Positions 51,494-60,917 of a stretch of 64,000 nt of DNA are shown piece after piece (the stretch's first letter is position 1; each line of letters begins with the position of its first letter). Origin of the DNA: Sphingomicrobium nitratireducens (lineage in GTDB: Bacteria > Pseudomonadota > Alphaproteobacteria > Sphingomonadales > Sphingomonadaceae); contig NZ_JANJZA010000001.1 in the NCBI RefSeq assembly GCF_026157035.1, forward strand, positions 909,001 to 973,000, read 5' to 3'. The notes beneath the pieces were generated by a model that saw only the letters and a list, made by a program, of their open reading frames with translations, was not told where the DNA came from and made no database searches. The position numbers were made by a program, and so were the translations under genes.

Positions 51494-53197
51494 ATGGCAA
51501 CCGAATCGCGCAGCAGGTCGAGTTGGCAGGCGCTCAGGCTGGCGCTGTCCAACCGCAAGACCGGCTTCATGCTGCTGTTCGGTTTCGCCGCGGGGCTCCC
51601 TTATGCGCTCGTGCTCGGCACGCTCTACGCGTGGCTGTCCGAAGAAAAGGTCGATCTTGAGACGATGGGCGTCTTCTCGCTGATCGGGTTGGCCTATGCC
51701 TTCAAGTTCCTGTGGTCGCCCGCACTCGACCGGGTCGATCTGCCGGGGCTGCGGCGGCTGGGCAAGCGCAAGCAGTGGATCGTCACGGCGCAGGTCATGA
51801 TCGGGCTCGCGCTCCTCACCTTGTCGCAGCTCGATCCGGTGAGCTCGCTCGGCATGTTCTCGCTGCTTGCTGGGATCTCCGCCTTTGCCTCCGCGACGCA
51901 GGACGTGGTGATCGACGCCTGGCGCGTCGACGTCGCCGACGAGGTCGCGACGATCGACATCCTCTCGACCATCTACCAGATGGGATACCGGCTCGCCGCG
52001 CTGGCAGGCGGTGCGGGCGCCCTGTTCCTCGCCGCACGTGTCGGCTGGCCCGAGACCTATGCCGTGTTCGGCGGGGTGATCTTCGTCATCGGCGTGCTTG
52101 GCCTTGCGGCCCCCGATGCCAAGACCGCGACCGCGAGCATCGGTGCGGGCGAGGAAGAGCTCGACCTGCTGCGCCGGCCGGGGGAACTCACGCCGCGCGT
52201 GCGCAAAACCGCCTTTGCCGTCATCGGCGCACTGTGGGGCATCGCGCTCCTCATCGTCGGCACGTTCATGGTGATGTCGCTCAATTCCGATCCCGAGGCG
52301 CGTCCGGATTCCGTCGAGTTCATCACGGTGCAGGGCCCGCTCATCATGCTCGCGACGATCGTCATTCCGGGCCTGATCGCGGCCTGGCTGGTGTCGCAGC
52401 AACGCAAAGGGCGTCACGTGCTGACCGAAGCGGCACCCGCGAAGACATCGTTCGATCGAACGATCGACTATGGCTACCGGGCGCTGGTGCTCCCGTTGAC
52501 CGAGATCATCGGGCGGCTGGGAAGCGCGGCGATCCTCGTCATCGCTCTGGTCCTCACCTACCGCATCACCGACGCAATCTGGGGGAGCTTCGCCTACCCC
52601 TTCTATCTCGGCGAATTGCAGTACACGAACGACGAGGTCGCGGTGGCGTCGAAATTTTTCGGTGTCGGCGCACTGCTGCTCGGTCTCGCATTGGGCGGGG
52701 CGCTTCTGACGATCATCGGGCGCATGGCGGCGTTGACGCTGGGCGCGGTGCTCGCGGCAGCGACCAACCTCCTCTATGCCGATCTCGCCATCGGCGGTGC
52801 GACGATGCAGGCGGTTGCCGACGGGACGGGTTTTTCCGCGTTGGTCACCAGCCTCGGCGGCGATCCGCGGCTGGCCAAGCTGATGGTCGCGATCGCCGGC
52901 GAGAACCTTGCCGTCGGCCTCGCAGGCGCTGCCTTCGTCGCCTACCTCTCCTCGATCGTCGCCAAGGGTTACAGCGCGGTGCAATATGCGCTGCTGTCCT
53001 CGCTGGCGCTGCTGGTGGGCACGCTCGGGCGCGCGCCGCTCGGCCAGCTGATCGACGAGATCGGCTATTACACCGTGTTCCTCATCACCACCGCCATGGG
53101 CGGGGTCGCGGTCGTCCTGTGCCTGATCGAATGGGCGCGGCAGAAGCGGCTGGGGACCGCGCATAACGCGCCGCCGCCAGAGGTGGAACTGGCCTAG
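51494..53197 (+). CDS. ampG: AmpG-like muropeptide MFS permease
   Basis: The 567-residue polytopic protein has GFAAGLPYALVLGTLYAWLSEE near the N-terminus and SATQDVVIDAWRVDVADEV, the AmpG signatures. AmpG imports cytoplasmic-bound GlcNAc-anhydroMurNAc peptides for recycling and, through AmpR, beta-lactamase control. GGGAGGG precedes the ATG. It is convergent with folC with a 4-base overlap. Confidence 0.9.
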   Translation: MATESRSRSSWQALRLALSNRKTGFMLLFGFAAGLPYALVLGTLYAWLSEEKVDLETMGVFSLIGLAYAFKFLWSPALDRVDLPGLRRLGKRKQWIVTAQVMIGLALLTLSQLDPVSSLGMFSLLAGISAFASATQDVVIDAWRVDVADEVATIDILSTIYQMGYRLAALAGGAGALFLAARVGWPETYAVFGGVIFVIGVLGLAAPDAKTATASIGAGEEELDLLRRPGELTPRVRKTAFAVIGALWGIALLIVGTFMVMSLNSDPEARPDSVEFITVQGPLIMLATIVIPGLIAAWLVSQQRKGRHVLTEAAPAKTSFDRTIDYGYRALVLPLTEIIGRLGSAAILVIALVLTYRITDAIWGSFAYPFYLGELQYTNDEVAVASKFFGVGALLLGLALGGALLTIIGRMAALTLGAVLAAATNLLYADLAIGGATMQAVADGTGFSALVTSLGGDPRLAKLMVAIAGENLAVGLAGAAFVAYLSSIVAKGYSAVQYALLSSLALLVGTLGRAPLGQLIDEIGYYTVFLITTAMGGVAVVLCLIEWARQKRLGTAHNAPPPEVELA

Positions 53198-54495
53198 ACG
53201 GGCCACTCCTCGTTGCGTCGCAGGATGTCGCCCGCGAGGTAGAGCGAGCCCATGACGACGACCGTCTCGCCGGATGCGGGCGGGGTGTCGCGAAGCCAGT
53301 CGAAGGCCTGGCCGACATCGCCAGTCGGGTAGGATCCCGACAGGCCGAAGATACGGTTGGCTTCGGCGCACAGGTCCTTCGTATCGTGATCTTCATGGCC
53401 CGGAACGGGGAGGCCCGCGAAGCGCGTGACGCGGTCCCTGAAAGCCTCCAGCATCGCCGTGTAGTCGCGGTTCCTGAGGATTCCCGCCATCAGCACGATC
53501 GGTCCATCGCCGAGGCTGTCGGCGAGCATGCGCGCGGCCTCGGGATTGTGCGCGCCGTCGAGAATGATTTTCGCTTCGATCCCATGCGTGAGCGGACCCG
53601 GACCGAGCCGATGCATCCGCGCCGGCCAGCGTGCGGCCAACGCTCCCTTGGCGATGTCGAACGTCTCGACGACCCTCTGGTGACGGAGCATTGCGGTGGC
53701 CAGCCCGAGATTGCCGACCTGGTGAATGCCGCCGAGCGCGGGGCTGGGCAAGTCGAGCGTGCCGAGCGCATCCTCGTAGCGCAGCGCTCCACCGCGTGCG
53801 GAAATATCCCAATCGCGGCCCTTCCGGTAGCGCGGGACGGCGAGCTCGGCAGCGCGCGCCTCGATCGTGGCGTCGGCGTCGGCGGGATAGTCCATCGTCA
53901 CCAGCGGCACGCCCGCCTTCGCGATGCCCGCTTTCTCGCCTGCAATGGCCGCGAGCGTGTCCCCGAGAAAGTGCATATGGTCCATACCCAGCCCAGCGAT
54001 GCCGGTACATGCGGGCGAGACGATGTTGGTCGCATCGAGCCGGCCGCCAAGTCCAACCTCGACGAGACACGCATCGGCGGGGCTGCGTGAGAAAGCGAGG
54101 AAAGCGGCCGCCGTGGTCGCCTCGAAGAAGCTGACCTTCATGCCCTCGGCGGCGTCGATCACTTCCTCGAGTAGCGGCGCGAGCGCCTCGTCGTCGATCA
54201 GCGTGCCCGCGATCCGAATGCGCTCGTTGAAACGCACGAGGTGGGGGGAGGTGAAGGCGTGGACGCGTTGGCCCGCCGCTCCCAGCCCGGCGCGCAGAAA
54301 AGCGAGGGTCGAGCCCTTGCCGTTGGTCCCGGCGACATGAAAGACGGGAGGCAGCCGATCCTGCGGATTGCCGAGCCGCGCGCAAAGTTCCGTGACGCGC
54401 TCGAGCCCGAGGACGTCGCCGCCCATTCCAAGCTTTCCGAGCCGCTCGAGCTGCGCCTGGACGGCCGGATGGGACGAGGTCGCCCCGTCCGTCAT
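53194..54495 (-). CDS. folC: Bifunctional folylpolyglutamate synthase/dihydrofolate synthase
   Basis: The 433-residue Mur-ligase-like enzyme adds glutamate to dihydropteroate and folates. The P-loop is HVAGTNGKGST (residues 53-63). The ATP/metal site follows, and the MGGDVLGLERVTELCARLGNPQ N-terminus and DGAHNPEA motif are typical. It ends one base into the accD gene start region; the two overlap by one base (TGATG-like), so they are coupled. Confidence 0.96.
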   Translation of the reverse strand: MTDGATSSHPAVQAQLERLGKLGMGGDVLGLERVTELCARLGNPQDRLPPVFHVAGTNGKGSTLAFLRAGLGAAGQRVHAFTSPHLVRFNERIRIAGTLIDDEALAPLLEEVIDAAEGMKVSFFEATTAAAFLAFSRSPADACLVEVGLGGRLDATNIVSPACTGIAGLGMDHMHFLGDTLAAIAGEKAGIAKAGVPLVTMDYPADADATIEARAAELAVPRYRKGRDWDISARGGALRYEDALGTLDLPSPALGGIHQVGNLGLATAMLRHQRVVETFDIAKGALAARWPARMHRLGPGPLTHGIEAKIILDGAHNPEAARMLADSLGDGPIVLMAGILRNRDYTAMLEAFRDRVTRFAGLPVPGHEDHDTKDLCAEANRIFGLSGSYPTGDVGQAFDWLRDTPPASGETVVVMGSLYLAGDILRRNEEWPV

Positions 54496-55349
54496 CAGGC
54501 CGCGTCCTTCTCCGGCGCGAGATAGTCGACCAGGCGGCCGAGCCGGTCCTTCAGCGCATGGCGGTGGACGACCATGTCGATCATGCCGTGCTCGAGCAGA
54601 TATTCGGCGCGCTGGAAGCCGTCGGGGAGCTTCTCGCGGATGGTCTGCTCGATGACGCGCTGGCCGGCGAAGCCGATCAGCGCGCCGGGCTCGGCGATCT
54701 GGACGTCACCGAGCATCGCGTAGCTCGCGGTTACCCCGCCGGTCGTGGGATCGGTAAGGACGACGATGTAGGGAAGCCCTGCTTCCTTCATCTCGGCCAG
54801 CGCGACGGTCGTCTTGGGCATCTGCATGAGGCTCAGGATGCCTTCCTGCATGCGCGCGCCGCCCGCCGCGGTAAAGAGGATGTAGGGCGCCTTCTCGGCG
54901 ATCGCAGCGCGCAGACCTGCGACCACGGCAGCACCCACCGCAATTCCCATCGAGCCGCCCATGAAGGCGAAGTCCTGGACGCCCACGATGCAGGTGCGCC
55001 CCTCGATCTTGCCCTTGGCGTTGATCAGCGCGTCCTTCTCGCCCGTCTTGGCGCGCGCCTGCTTCATGCGCTCGGTATATTTCTTGGAGTCCTTGAACTT
55101 GAGCGGATCCTCGCGGACCTCGGGGCTCGGCAGGCGCTGATACTCGTTGCGGTCGAACAGGAGGATGAAGCGTTCCTGCGGACCGATGCGGTCGTGATGT
55201 TCGCAACGCGGGCACACATAGGCATTGTCGGCCCACTCGCGCGTGAAGACCATCGCCTCGCAGCTCTTGCACTTGTGCCACAACTGGTCGTCCGACTGCC
55301 TCTTGGGCAGGAAGGGGATGCCGTTGCGAACCTTGTCGATCCAGCTCAT
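54495..55349 (-). CDS. accD: Acetyl-CoA carboxylase carboxyltransferase beta subunit
   Basis: The 284-residue protein has the N-terminal zinc ribbon CKSCEAMVF...CPRCEHH (C27, C30, C46, C49) and the crotonase-fold transferase core with [15 protein letters not shown] and [11 protein letters not shown]. It transfers carboxyl from biotin of AccB to acetyl-CoA with AccA. accBC lies at the other end of the window. folC follows in the same operon. Confidence 0.96.
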   Translation of the reverse strand: MSWIDKVRNGIPFLPKRQSDDQLWHKCKSCEAMVFTREWADNAYVCPRCEHHDRIGPQERFILLFDRNEYQRLPSPEVREDPLKFKDSKKYTERMKQARAKTGEKDALINAKGKIEGRTCIVGVQDFAFMGGSMGIAVGAAVVAGLRAAIAEKAPYILFTAAGGARMQEGILSLMQMPKTTVALAEMKEAGLPYIVVLTDPTTGGVTASYAMLGDVQIAEPGALIGFAGQRVIEQTIREKLPDGFQRAEYLLEHGMIDMVVHRHALKDRLGRLVDYLAPEKDAA

Positions 55350-55417
55350 GCCTGGTCCTTGTCCATGTCCTTTGGGCGGGGCCTAGTGCCAAGCGCCCCG
55401 CGTGTAAATATCGCGCC

Positions 55418-56092
55418 CTAGAGAGTGGCGGCGATGTCCTTCAACGCCTGGTCGGGGTCGCTCGATCCGGTGATCGGGCGGCCGATGACGAGCATCGAGG
55501 CCCCCGCGTCGAGCGCGGCGCGCGGGGTCATCACGCGCTTCTGGTCGCCGACCTTGGCGCTGGCGGGGCGGATGCCCGGCACGACGAAATAGCCGTCCTT
55601 CCAGCGATTGCGCGCCGCGGCGACCTCGGGCCCGGCACAGACGATCCCGTCGAGCCCCGCTTCCTTGGCGAGGTCGGCGAGCCGCTCGACCTGACCGAGT
55701 GGGTCGCCCTTGACGCCCATCGCGGCAAGATCGTCCTGGTCGAGGCTGGTGAGCACGGTCACGCCGACGACCTTGGTGCCCACGGGGGCAGCCGCTTTGG
55801 CATCTTCCATCATCGCGCGCCCGCCGCCCGCATGGACGGTCAGCACAGAGGGAACGAACGGATTCATCGCCTGGATTGCCTTGGCGACCGTGTTGGGAAT
55901 GTCGTGCAGCTTGAGGTCGAGAAAGATCGGGAGGCCGAGATCGGCAATCTCCATCACCCCGCCCAGACCGTTGTGTACGAAGAATTCGAGTCCCAGCTTG
56001 AGCCCGCCGGCGTGGCGACGACACTGCTGCGCGAGCTCCCTGGCGCGGGCGAGATCGGGCGTGTCGATCGCGACGTAGACGGGGCTGACCAT
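55418..56092 (-). CDS. pyrF: Orotidine-5-phosphate decarboxylase
   Basis: The 224-residue enzyme makes UMP. The family motif DLKLHDIPNT has D59, K61 and D64, the catalytic D-x-K-x-x-D. The end of the barrel has the GIRP and VIGRPIT phosphate-binding segments. Start MVSPVYVAIDTP at 56092 overlaps the lapA stop (TGATG). In many sphingomonads trpF-trpB-trpA lie between pyrF and accD; here only 68 bases do. Confidence 0.95.
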   Translation of the reverse strand: MVSPVYVAIDTPDLARARELAQQCRRHAGGLKLGLEFFVHNGLGGVMEIADLGLPIFLDLKLHDIPNTVAKAIQAMNPFVPSVLTVHAGGGRAMMEDAKAAAPVGTKVVGVTVLTSLDQDDLAAMGVKGDPLGQVERLADLAKEAGLDGIVCAGPEVAAARNRWKDGYFVVPGIRPASAKVGDQKRVMTPRAALDAGASMLVIGRPITGSSDPDQALKDIAATL

Positions 56093-56412
56093 CACTCGGC
56101 CTCGAACGGGCTGGAGGACTGGGGCGTGGGCGTGCGGCGCTGCACGGTGGGCGGCGGCGGGGTCAGCGGCGACTGCGCGAGATTGCGCTCGGTCAACCCG
56201 ATCCGCTTGTTGAGACTCCACACCTTGGTGCGATAGTAGAGCAGGGTCGGCACGAAGCCGAGCGCGAAGGTGATCGCCAGCAGCAGCGGTAGCTTGATCG
56301 CCATCCTGAGGTCGCCCCACAGGTCTACCATTACGTCATGCCAGTTGGCCGTCGCAAAGATCGCGATGACGACCGCGAGCAGCACCCAGAAAAGCGTTTT
56401 GAGAAATTGCAT
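56092..56412 (-). CDS. LapA (DUF1049) family membrane protein
   Basis: The 106-residue protein begins MQFLKTLFWVLLAVVIAIFATANW and has two transmembrane helices (about 6-24, 40-60), the family layout of LapA (PF06305). The cytosolic C-terminus is Pro/Ser/Thr-rich. LapA supports LPS assembly and LpxC control in E. coli. Coupled to pyrF. Confidence 0.85.
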   Translation of the reverse strand: MQFLKTLFWVLLAVVIAIFATANWHDVMVDLWGDLRMAIKLPLLLAITFALGFVPTLLYYRTKVWSLNKRIGLTERNLAQSPLTPPPPTVQRRTPTPQSSSPFEAE

Positions 56413-56591
56413 CGGCCCCCTCCACAAGGCGTCTTGTCCTGACTGCCTTAGGCCAGCGGGCGGGCGCGCGCTACCCCGCACGGCCTTTCGCCGCAGCGAT
56501 CCCACTTCCTGTCGCGTCCCGAAAAATTCCCCGCTTGCAACGCCGGGCCGCCCTTGCCAGCAGGGCGCTTGGGGAGGGATACTCGCATCCG

Positions 56592-57821
56592 ATGATTTCG
56601 AGACTCTTGATTGCCGGTGGGATGGCCGCGGCGGCGGCGCTGGTCGCGGTTGCCTTGCCACGCGGCGCAGGCGGCGAGGACGGCCCCGTCCTGACCGACA
56701 GCGCGACGATCCCGGTGCCCCCGCTGCATGATTTCGCCAAGGGGCCGATCGATTACGCGCGCCTTGACGCGCGCGCAAGCCGGCTGGTGGGCGAGGAGCG
56801 ATCGATGGTCGGCCTCGCGGTCGGCGTCGTCGAAAACGGGCGGATCAGCTTCCTCAAGGGTTATGGCGAGACCGCCAAGGACAGCGGCGAGAAGGTCCGG
56901 TTCGACACGGTGTTCCGCTGGGCGTCGGTGTCCAAGGGGGTCGCCGGGACGATGGCGGCCAAGCTGGCCAGCGAAGGCTCGCTCCAGCTCGATGCGCCGA
57001 TTGCGACCTATTCGGCGACCCTCCTCCTTCCGCAAGGCGCGCAAGTCACCGCGACCGTCCGCGACGTGCTCAGCCATCGCCTCGGCTTGTGGCGCAACGC
57101 TTTCGACGACCGGCTCGAGGACGGCCAGGACCCCCGCGACATCCGGCGCCAGCTGGGCAGCCTCGTCCTGACCTGTCCGCCGGGTACGTGCTGGAGCTAC
57201 CAGAACGTCGCTTTCGACACGGCGTCCGAGGTCGTCGCCAAGACCACCGGCACCAGCTACCAGCAGGCGGTCGAGGAGGAATTGTTCGCCCCGCTCGGCA
57301 TGACCTCGGCCAGCCTGACGCGCGAAGGCCTGGTCGGCGCCAAGAGCTGGGCGCACCCCCATTCGGCCTGGGCGAGCGAGCTCGAGGTCAAAGAGCCCTA
57401 TTACCGCGTGCCGGCGGCGGGCGGGGTCAACAGCAACATCAAGGACATGGCGATCTGGCTGCAGGCGCAGGTCGGCGCGTTGCCCGAGATCGTCGAGCCG
57501 CAGGTGCTCGAGACCGCGCACGAGGCGCTGGTGAAGACGCCCAACGAAAATTCGCGGATGCGCAAATATCGCGAGCGCGTCCATGATCCCTATTACGGGC
57601 TCGGCTGGCGTAGCTACGACTATTCCGGGCACCACGTGGTGGGTCATCGCGGCGGGGTCGACGGCTACCGCTCGCTGATCATGTTCGACCCGGAGAAGAA
57701 GACCGGGATCGTCGCGCTGTGGAATTCGAATACCAGCCAGCCGACCGGTCTCCAGTTCGAACTGCTCGACATGCTCTACGGGCTGGAATTTCGCGACTGG
57801 CTCGAACTCGACAAGGGATAG
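56592..57821 (+). CDS. Serine hydrolase, beta-lactamase class C fold, copy 1
   Basis: The 409-residue exported protein has a signal peptide (about 1-26). Its active-site motifs are S-x-x-K in WASVSKGVAG (S112, K115), Y-x-N in WSYQNVAFD, and H-x-G in VGHRGGVDG near the end. It is a class C beta-lactamase/DD-peptidase/esterase fold protein, often of unknown substrate. GGGAGGG lies before ATG 56592 but somewhat far. Divergent from lapA. Confidence 0.85.
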   Translation: MISRLLIAGGMAAAAALVAVALPRGAGGEDGPVLTDSATIPVPPLHDFAKGPIDYARLDARASRLVGEERSMVGLAVGVVENGRISFLKGYGETAKDSGEKVRFDTVFRWASVSKGVAGTMAAKLASEGSLQLDAPIATYSATLLLPQGAQVTATVRDVLSHRLGLWRNAFDDRLEDGQDPRDIRRQLGSLVLTCPPGTCWSYQNVAFDTASEVVAKTTGTSYQQAVEEELFAPLGMTSASLTREGLVGAKSWAHPHSAWASELEVKEPYYRVPAAGGVNSNIKDMAIWLQAQVGALPEIVEPQVLETAHEALVKTPNENSRMRKYRERVHDPYYGLGWRSYDYSGHHVVGHRGGVDGYRSLIMFDPEKKTGIVALWNSNTSQPTGLQFELLDMLYGLEFRDWLELDKG

Positions 57822-58208
57822 GCGGCGAACCGAGCCTCCACCGGGGGCGAAACGAGGGTCGTGAGGTCGCTCGTTTTCGTTGGTTCGGCATGAAACAGAA
57901 AGATTTCGAGCGCCCGCTTTTTCCGGCCCTGAGGGCCGCCATGCTGTTCCTGAAAGCGCGCACCGCATAGCGTAAACGGCGAAATTGGCGGATTTTTGCC
58001 TTTTTTCCCGACATCCTCTAGAGTGATTCGCCTATCGACAGGATCACTCTCCCCCCGAGGCCGTCGAGCCATCACCCCCACGAGGGGCGGGAGTCCTGCA
58101 TTCCAACATTGACGGAGCGGTTTCCGGGCGTTTGGCCCGAACTTCCCTGACGTCATGTCGGCGCGTTACCCCTCGGGTAGCGCGCTTTCTTGCATGAGGA
58201 GACATGGA
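57822..58208. other. 387-base gap with inverted repeats
   Basis: AGAGTGAT (58020-58027) and ATCACTCT (58043-58050) are inverted, and CGGGC...GCCCG pairs appear near 58126. T-rich tracts occur near 57993-58007. No coding region is convincing; a 26-codon frame at 57890-57970 has no ribosome site. It may hold a promoter and structured leader for the following small gene. Confidence 0.4.
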
Positions 58209-58436
58209 TTGGCCCACCAGACCGAATTTCTGATCGAGCGCATGAAGGAAGAAAAAGCCAAGGCCAAGGCCTCCACGCTAGTGAAGGTCAGGCAGCTTCA
58301 CGAACGCGCCGCGCGAAACTGGGAGAAGCTCGCCAACCGCGCGATCGCCGCGGACAAGCTTCGCCGTGCCGAAGAGATGCGCAAGGAACGGATGCGGGCC
58401 GAGGCCGCAGCCAAGGCGGAACTGGCACAAGCCTGA
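58209..58436 (+). CDS. Small coiled-coil protein
   Basis: TTG at 58209 has AGGAGA at 58197-58202, six bases upstream, giving 75 residues: LAHQTEFLIERMKEEKAKAKAST... ending KAELAQA. The chain is almost entirely helical, charged Lys/Arg/Glu/Ala, likely a coiled coil. An in-frame ATG at 58194 would add five residues. Sphingomonads have several small alpha-helical proteins of this type; no function is known. A strong terminator follows. Confidence 0.6.
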   Translation: MAHQTEFLIERMKEEKAKAKASTLVKVRQLHERAARNWEKLANRAIAADKLRRAEEMRKERMRAEAAAKAELAQA

Positions 58437-58470
58437 ACAAACCTGCCCGAGCGGGCGGGACACAGGGGAG

Positions 58471-58507
58471 AAGGCGGCTCGGTCGATCACGACCGGGCCG
58501 CCTTTCT
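58471..58507 (+). terminator. Rho-independent terminator after the coiled-coil gene
   Basis: AAGGCGGCTCGGTCG (58471-58485) pairs with CGACCGGGCCGCCTT (58490-58504), with one G-T pair, around a 4-base loop, then TCTCGTTTC. Confidence 0.8.
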
Positions 58508-58617
58508 CGTTTCGGAAGGCCTTTTCTGAATCAGAATCTTTCCATGATCTTTTCGCCCTGGACTCAGGAGGTTCGAATCGAAGCGGGGTAGAACGAGGCT
58601 TGGAAAGGAGACGAGCC

Positions 58618-58812
58618 GTGTTCAAGCTGACGCTGAGCCTCAACATGCTGCTGATGGCCCTCGCCGCGTCGTCGGTTCCCGGCGGCTCGCCGGTCGCCGA
58701 ACCGCGCGATCGCGGTCCGCGCGCCCAGCTCGTCTCCCAGCCCTCGATCGAATTGAGGAGCGGCGGCCTTTGCGACGGCGATCCGTTCGCCTCGCTTCGC
58801 GTCCGCGGCTAG
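58618..58812 (+). CDS. Small putative exported protein
   Basis: GTG at 58618 has AAAGGAG at 58604-58610. It encodes 64 residues with a signal-peptide-like N-terminus (VFKLTLSLNMLLMALAASSVPGG) and a short hydrophilic mature part with one cysteine (GGLCDGDPF). No family recognised. The ribosome site and signal peptide support it; size is small, so confidence is moderate. Confidence 0.55.
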   Translation: MFKLTLSLNMLLMALAASSVPGGSPVAEPRDRGPRAQLVSQPSIELRSGGLCDGDPFASLRVRG

Positions 58813-58925
58813 CCTCCTCGCATATCCCACCGCTTCGCATCAGCCCAGCGGTCGCCACTCGCGGCCATTTCTGCTAGGCAACGATCCTGCTTTAGAGCCG
58901 ATTTTAACACAATAAGGGGCTTTTC

Positions 58926-60917
58926 ATGACTACTCGCCTGTCCGTTTTCACCGCCTTGCTGCTCGCCACGTCCGCGCTGGCCGCGACCGGTCCTGCAAGC
59001 GCCAGCATCCTCGTCGAGGAGGCGGAGGCCGCTAAGGTGACCGACGGCGGCACGCGCTATGCGGTCCCCGAAGGCTGGAGCGAGACGGTCGCCGGCGACA
59101 TCGTCACGCTGGCACCGCCCGAGGCCGACAGCACGATCCGCCTGGTCGAGGTGGGCGAGGCAGCCAACGGAAAGGCGGCGATCGCGGCGGCCTGGATGGC
59201 GGCGAGCCCCGATTTCGAGCGTCCCGTCGCAGTCGAGCGCGAAGTGCCGACCAGCAACGGCTGGGACGAGGCCTACGTGACCGCCTACACGATTCCGCCC
59301 GCCGTGGGGCGCGGGGCGCAGGCCGTCGCGCTGCGCAAGGGCGAGCGCTGGACCGTGCTGCTTGCCGACCTCGCCATCGCTACCGCGTCTAAGCGTGGCG
59401 CACAGATCGGCGAGATCAATGCCGCGATCGCGCCCACCGCTTACGAGAAGGAAAGCTTCGCGGGCAAGGAAGCGCGCGCCATCGACACCGCCTTCGTGAC
59501 CGAGTTTCGCGACTGGCTTAAGGCGAGCATGGACGCGCTCCAAGTGCCGGGCGTCGCCTATGCGCTGATCGGCAAGGACGGAGCGATCCTCCACGAGGAG
59601 GGGCTCGGCGTGCGCGACCTGGCGAGCGGCGCTCCGGTCGATCCCGACACGCTGTTCATGGTCGGCTCGAATACCAAGGGCATGACCACGCTGATGATCG
59701 CCTCGATGGTCGAGGACGGGCTGATCGACTATGACGCCAAGGTCATCGACTACGACCCCGATTTCCGTCTCGGCAGCGCGGAGACGACCGACAAGGTCCT
59801 CGTGCGCCATCTCATCTGCGCTTGCACGGGGCTTCCGCGCAAGGACATGGAGTGGGTGATCAACACGCCCGCCGATGCCGGCGCGGGGTGGACCTACGAC
59901 TTGCTCGCGGGGACCGAGCCGACCAGCGGGTTCGGCGAGGTATTCCAGTACAACAACGTCATCGCGGCCGCAGCCGGCTACGTCGCGGGGCATGTCCTCT
60001 ATCCCGACCTCGATCGCGGCGCGGCCTACGACAAGGCGATGGACGAGCGCGTGTTCGGCCCGCTCGGCATGGACAGCGTGACGTTCAAGGTCGACGAGGC
60101 GATCGCCAGCGGCAACGCGGCGCTGTTCCACGGGCTCGACGGCGACGGCAAGGCGGTGACGATCGAGGCGGGGCCCAATCGCTCGATCTATCCGGTGCGT
60201 CCGGCGGGCGCGGCGTGGGCCGACATCGGCGACTTCGCATCCTACGTGGCCAACGAGCTGACCGAGGGCGTTCGCTCCGACGGCACGCGCGTGTTCGCGG
60301 CCGACGCGGTCACCGGGCGGCGCGTCCACTCGATCCCGATCGGCAAGGATGCCTGGTACGGCATGGGCGTGATGAGCGCGAACATGAACGGCGTGCCCGC
60401 GACTTTCCACGGCGGAGACGTGTTCGGCCACCACAGCCAGTACATCGCGCTGCCCGACGCGGGCGTCGCGATGGCGATCCTCACCAACGGCACCAGCGGC
60501 AGCACGCTCTACAGCGCCGCGATGCGCAAGTTCGTCGAGATGGTCTACGACGCGAAGGAGCTCAAGGCCGACGAGGCGATCGAGGAAGCGGTCAAGAACT
60601 CCAAGGAGGGGCTCGAGCGGTTCTGGTCGAAGCTCGTGCCGGTCGACGCCGATCGCGGGGACGCGTTGCTCGGCACCTACGAGGAAACGGCGCTCGGCCG
60701 CGCGACGCTCGTGAAGGAAGGCGAGGACTACTGGATCCGCCTGCCGAGCTTCTCGTCCAAGGTGATGCTGCGCGAACATGACGACGGGACCGCGAGCGTG
60801 GTGCTGACTGACGGCATGTGGCGCGGCGTGGCGCTATTGATCGGCGATGCAGACGGCCAACCGACGCTGACGCTCGACGACAGCCAGCACAAGTATCGAT
60901 ACGCGCGGGTCGACTAG
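58926..60917 (+). CDS. Serine hydrolase, beta-lactamase fold, copy 2
   Basis: The 663-residue exported protein (signal about 1-27) has an N-terminal extra domain (about 28-180) of unknown type, then the beta-lactamase/esterase fold. Active-site motifs are S-x-x-K in VGSNTKGM (S248, K251), Y-x-N in FQYNNVIA and H-x-G in FHGGDVFGHHS. A C-terminal domain (about 530-663) resembles the lipocalin-like tail of related hydrolases. Substrate unknown. Convergent with the TIR gene, overlapping by 4 bases. Confidence 0.85.
   Translation: MTTRLSVFTALLLATSALAATGPASASILVEEAEAAKVTDGGTRYAVPEGWSETVAGDIVTLAPPEADSTIRLVEVGEAANGKAAIAAAWMAASPDFERPVAVEREVPTSNGWDEAYVTAYTIPPAVGRGAQAVALRKGERWTVLLADLAIATASKRGAQIGEINAAIAPTAYEKESFAGKEARAIDTAFVTEFRDWLKASMDALQVPGVAYALIGKDGAILHEEGLGVRDLASGAPVDPDTLFMVGSNTKGMTTLMIASMVEDGLIDYDAKVIDYDPDFRLGSAETTDKVLVRHLICACTGLPRKDMEWVINTPADAGAGWTYDLLAGTEPTSGFGEVFQYNNVIAAAAGYVAGHVLYPDLDRGAAYDKAMDERVFGPLGMDSVTFKVDEAIASGNAALFHGLDGDGKAVTIEAGPNRSIYPVRPAGAAWADIGDFASYVANELTEGVRSDGTRVFAADAVTGRRVHSIPIGKDAWYGMGVMSANMNGVPATFHGGDVFGHHSQYIALPDAGVAMAILTNGTSGSTLYSAAMRKFVEMVYDAKELKADEAIEEAVKNSKEGLERFWSKLVPVDADRGDALLGTYEETALGRATLVKEGEDYWIRLPSFSSKVMLREHDDGTASVVLTDGMWRGVALLIGDADGQPTLTLDDSQHKYRYARVD

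Noticed and set aside
57890-57970. 26-codon frame (MKQKDFERPLFPALRAAMLF...)
   Set aside because: No ribosome binding site and no recognised product; could be part of a leader.
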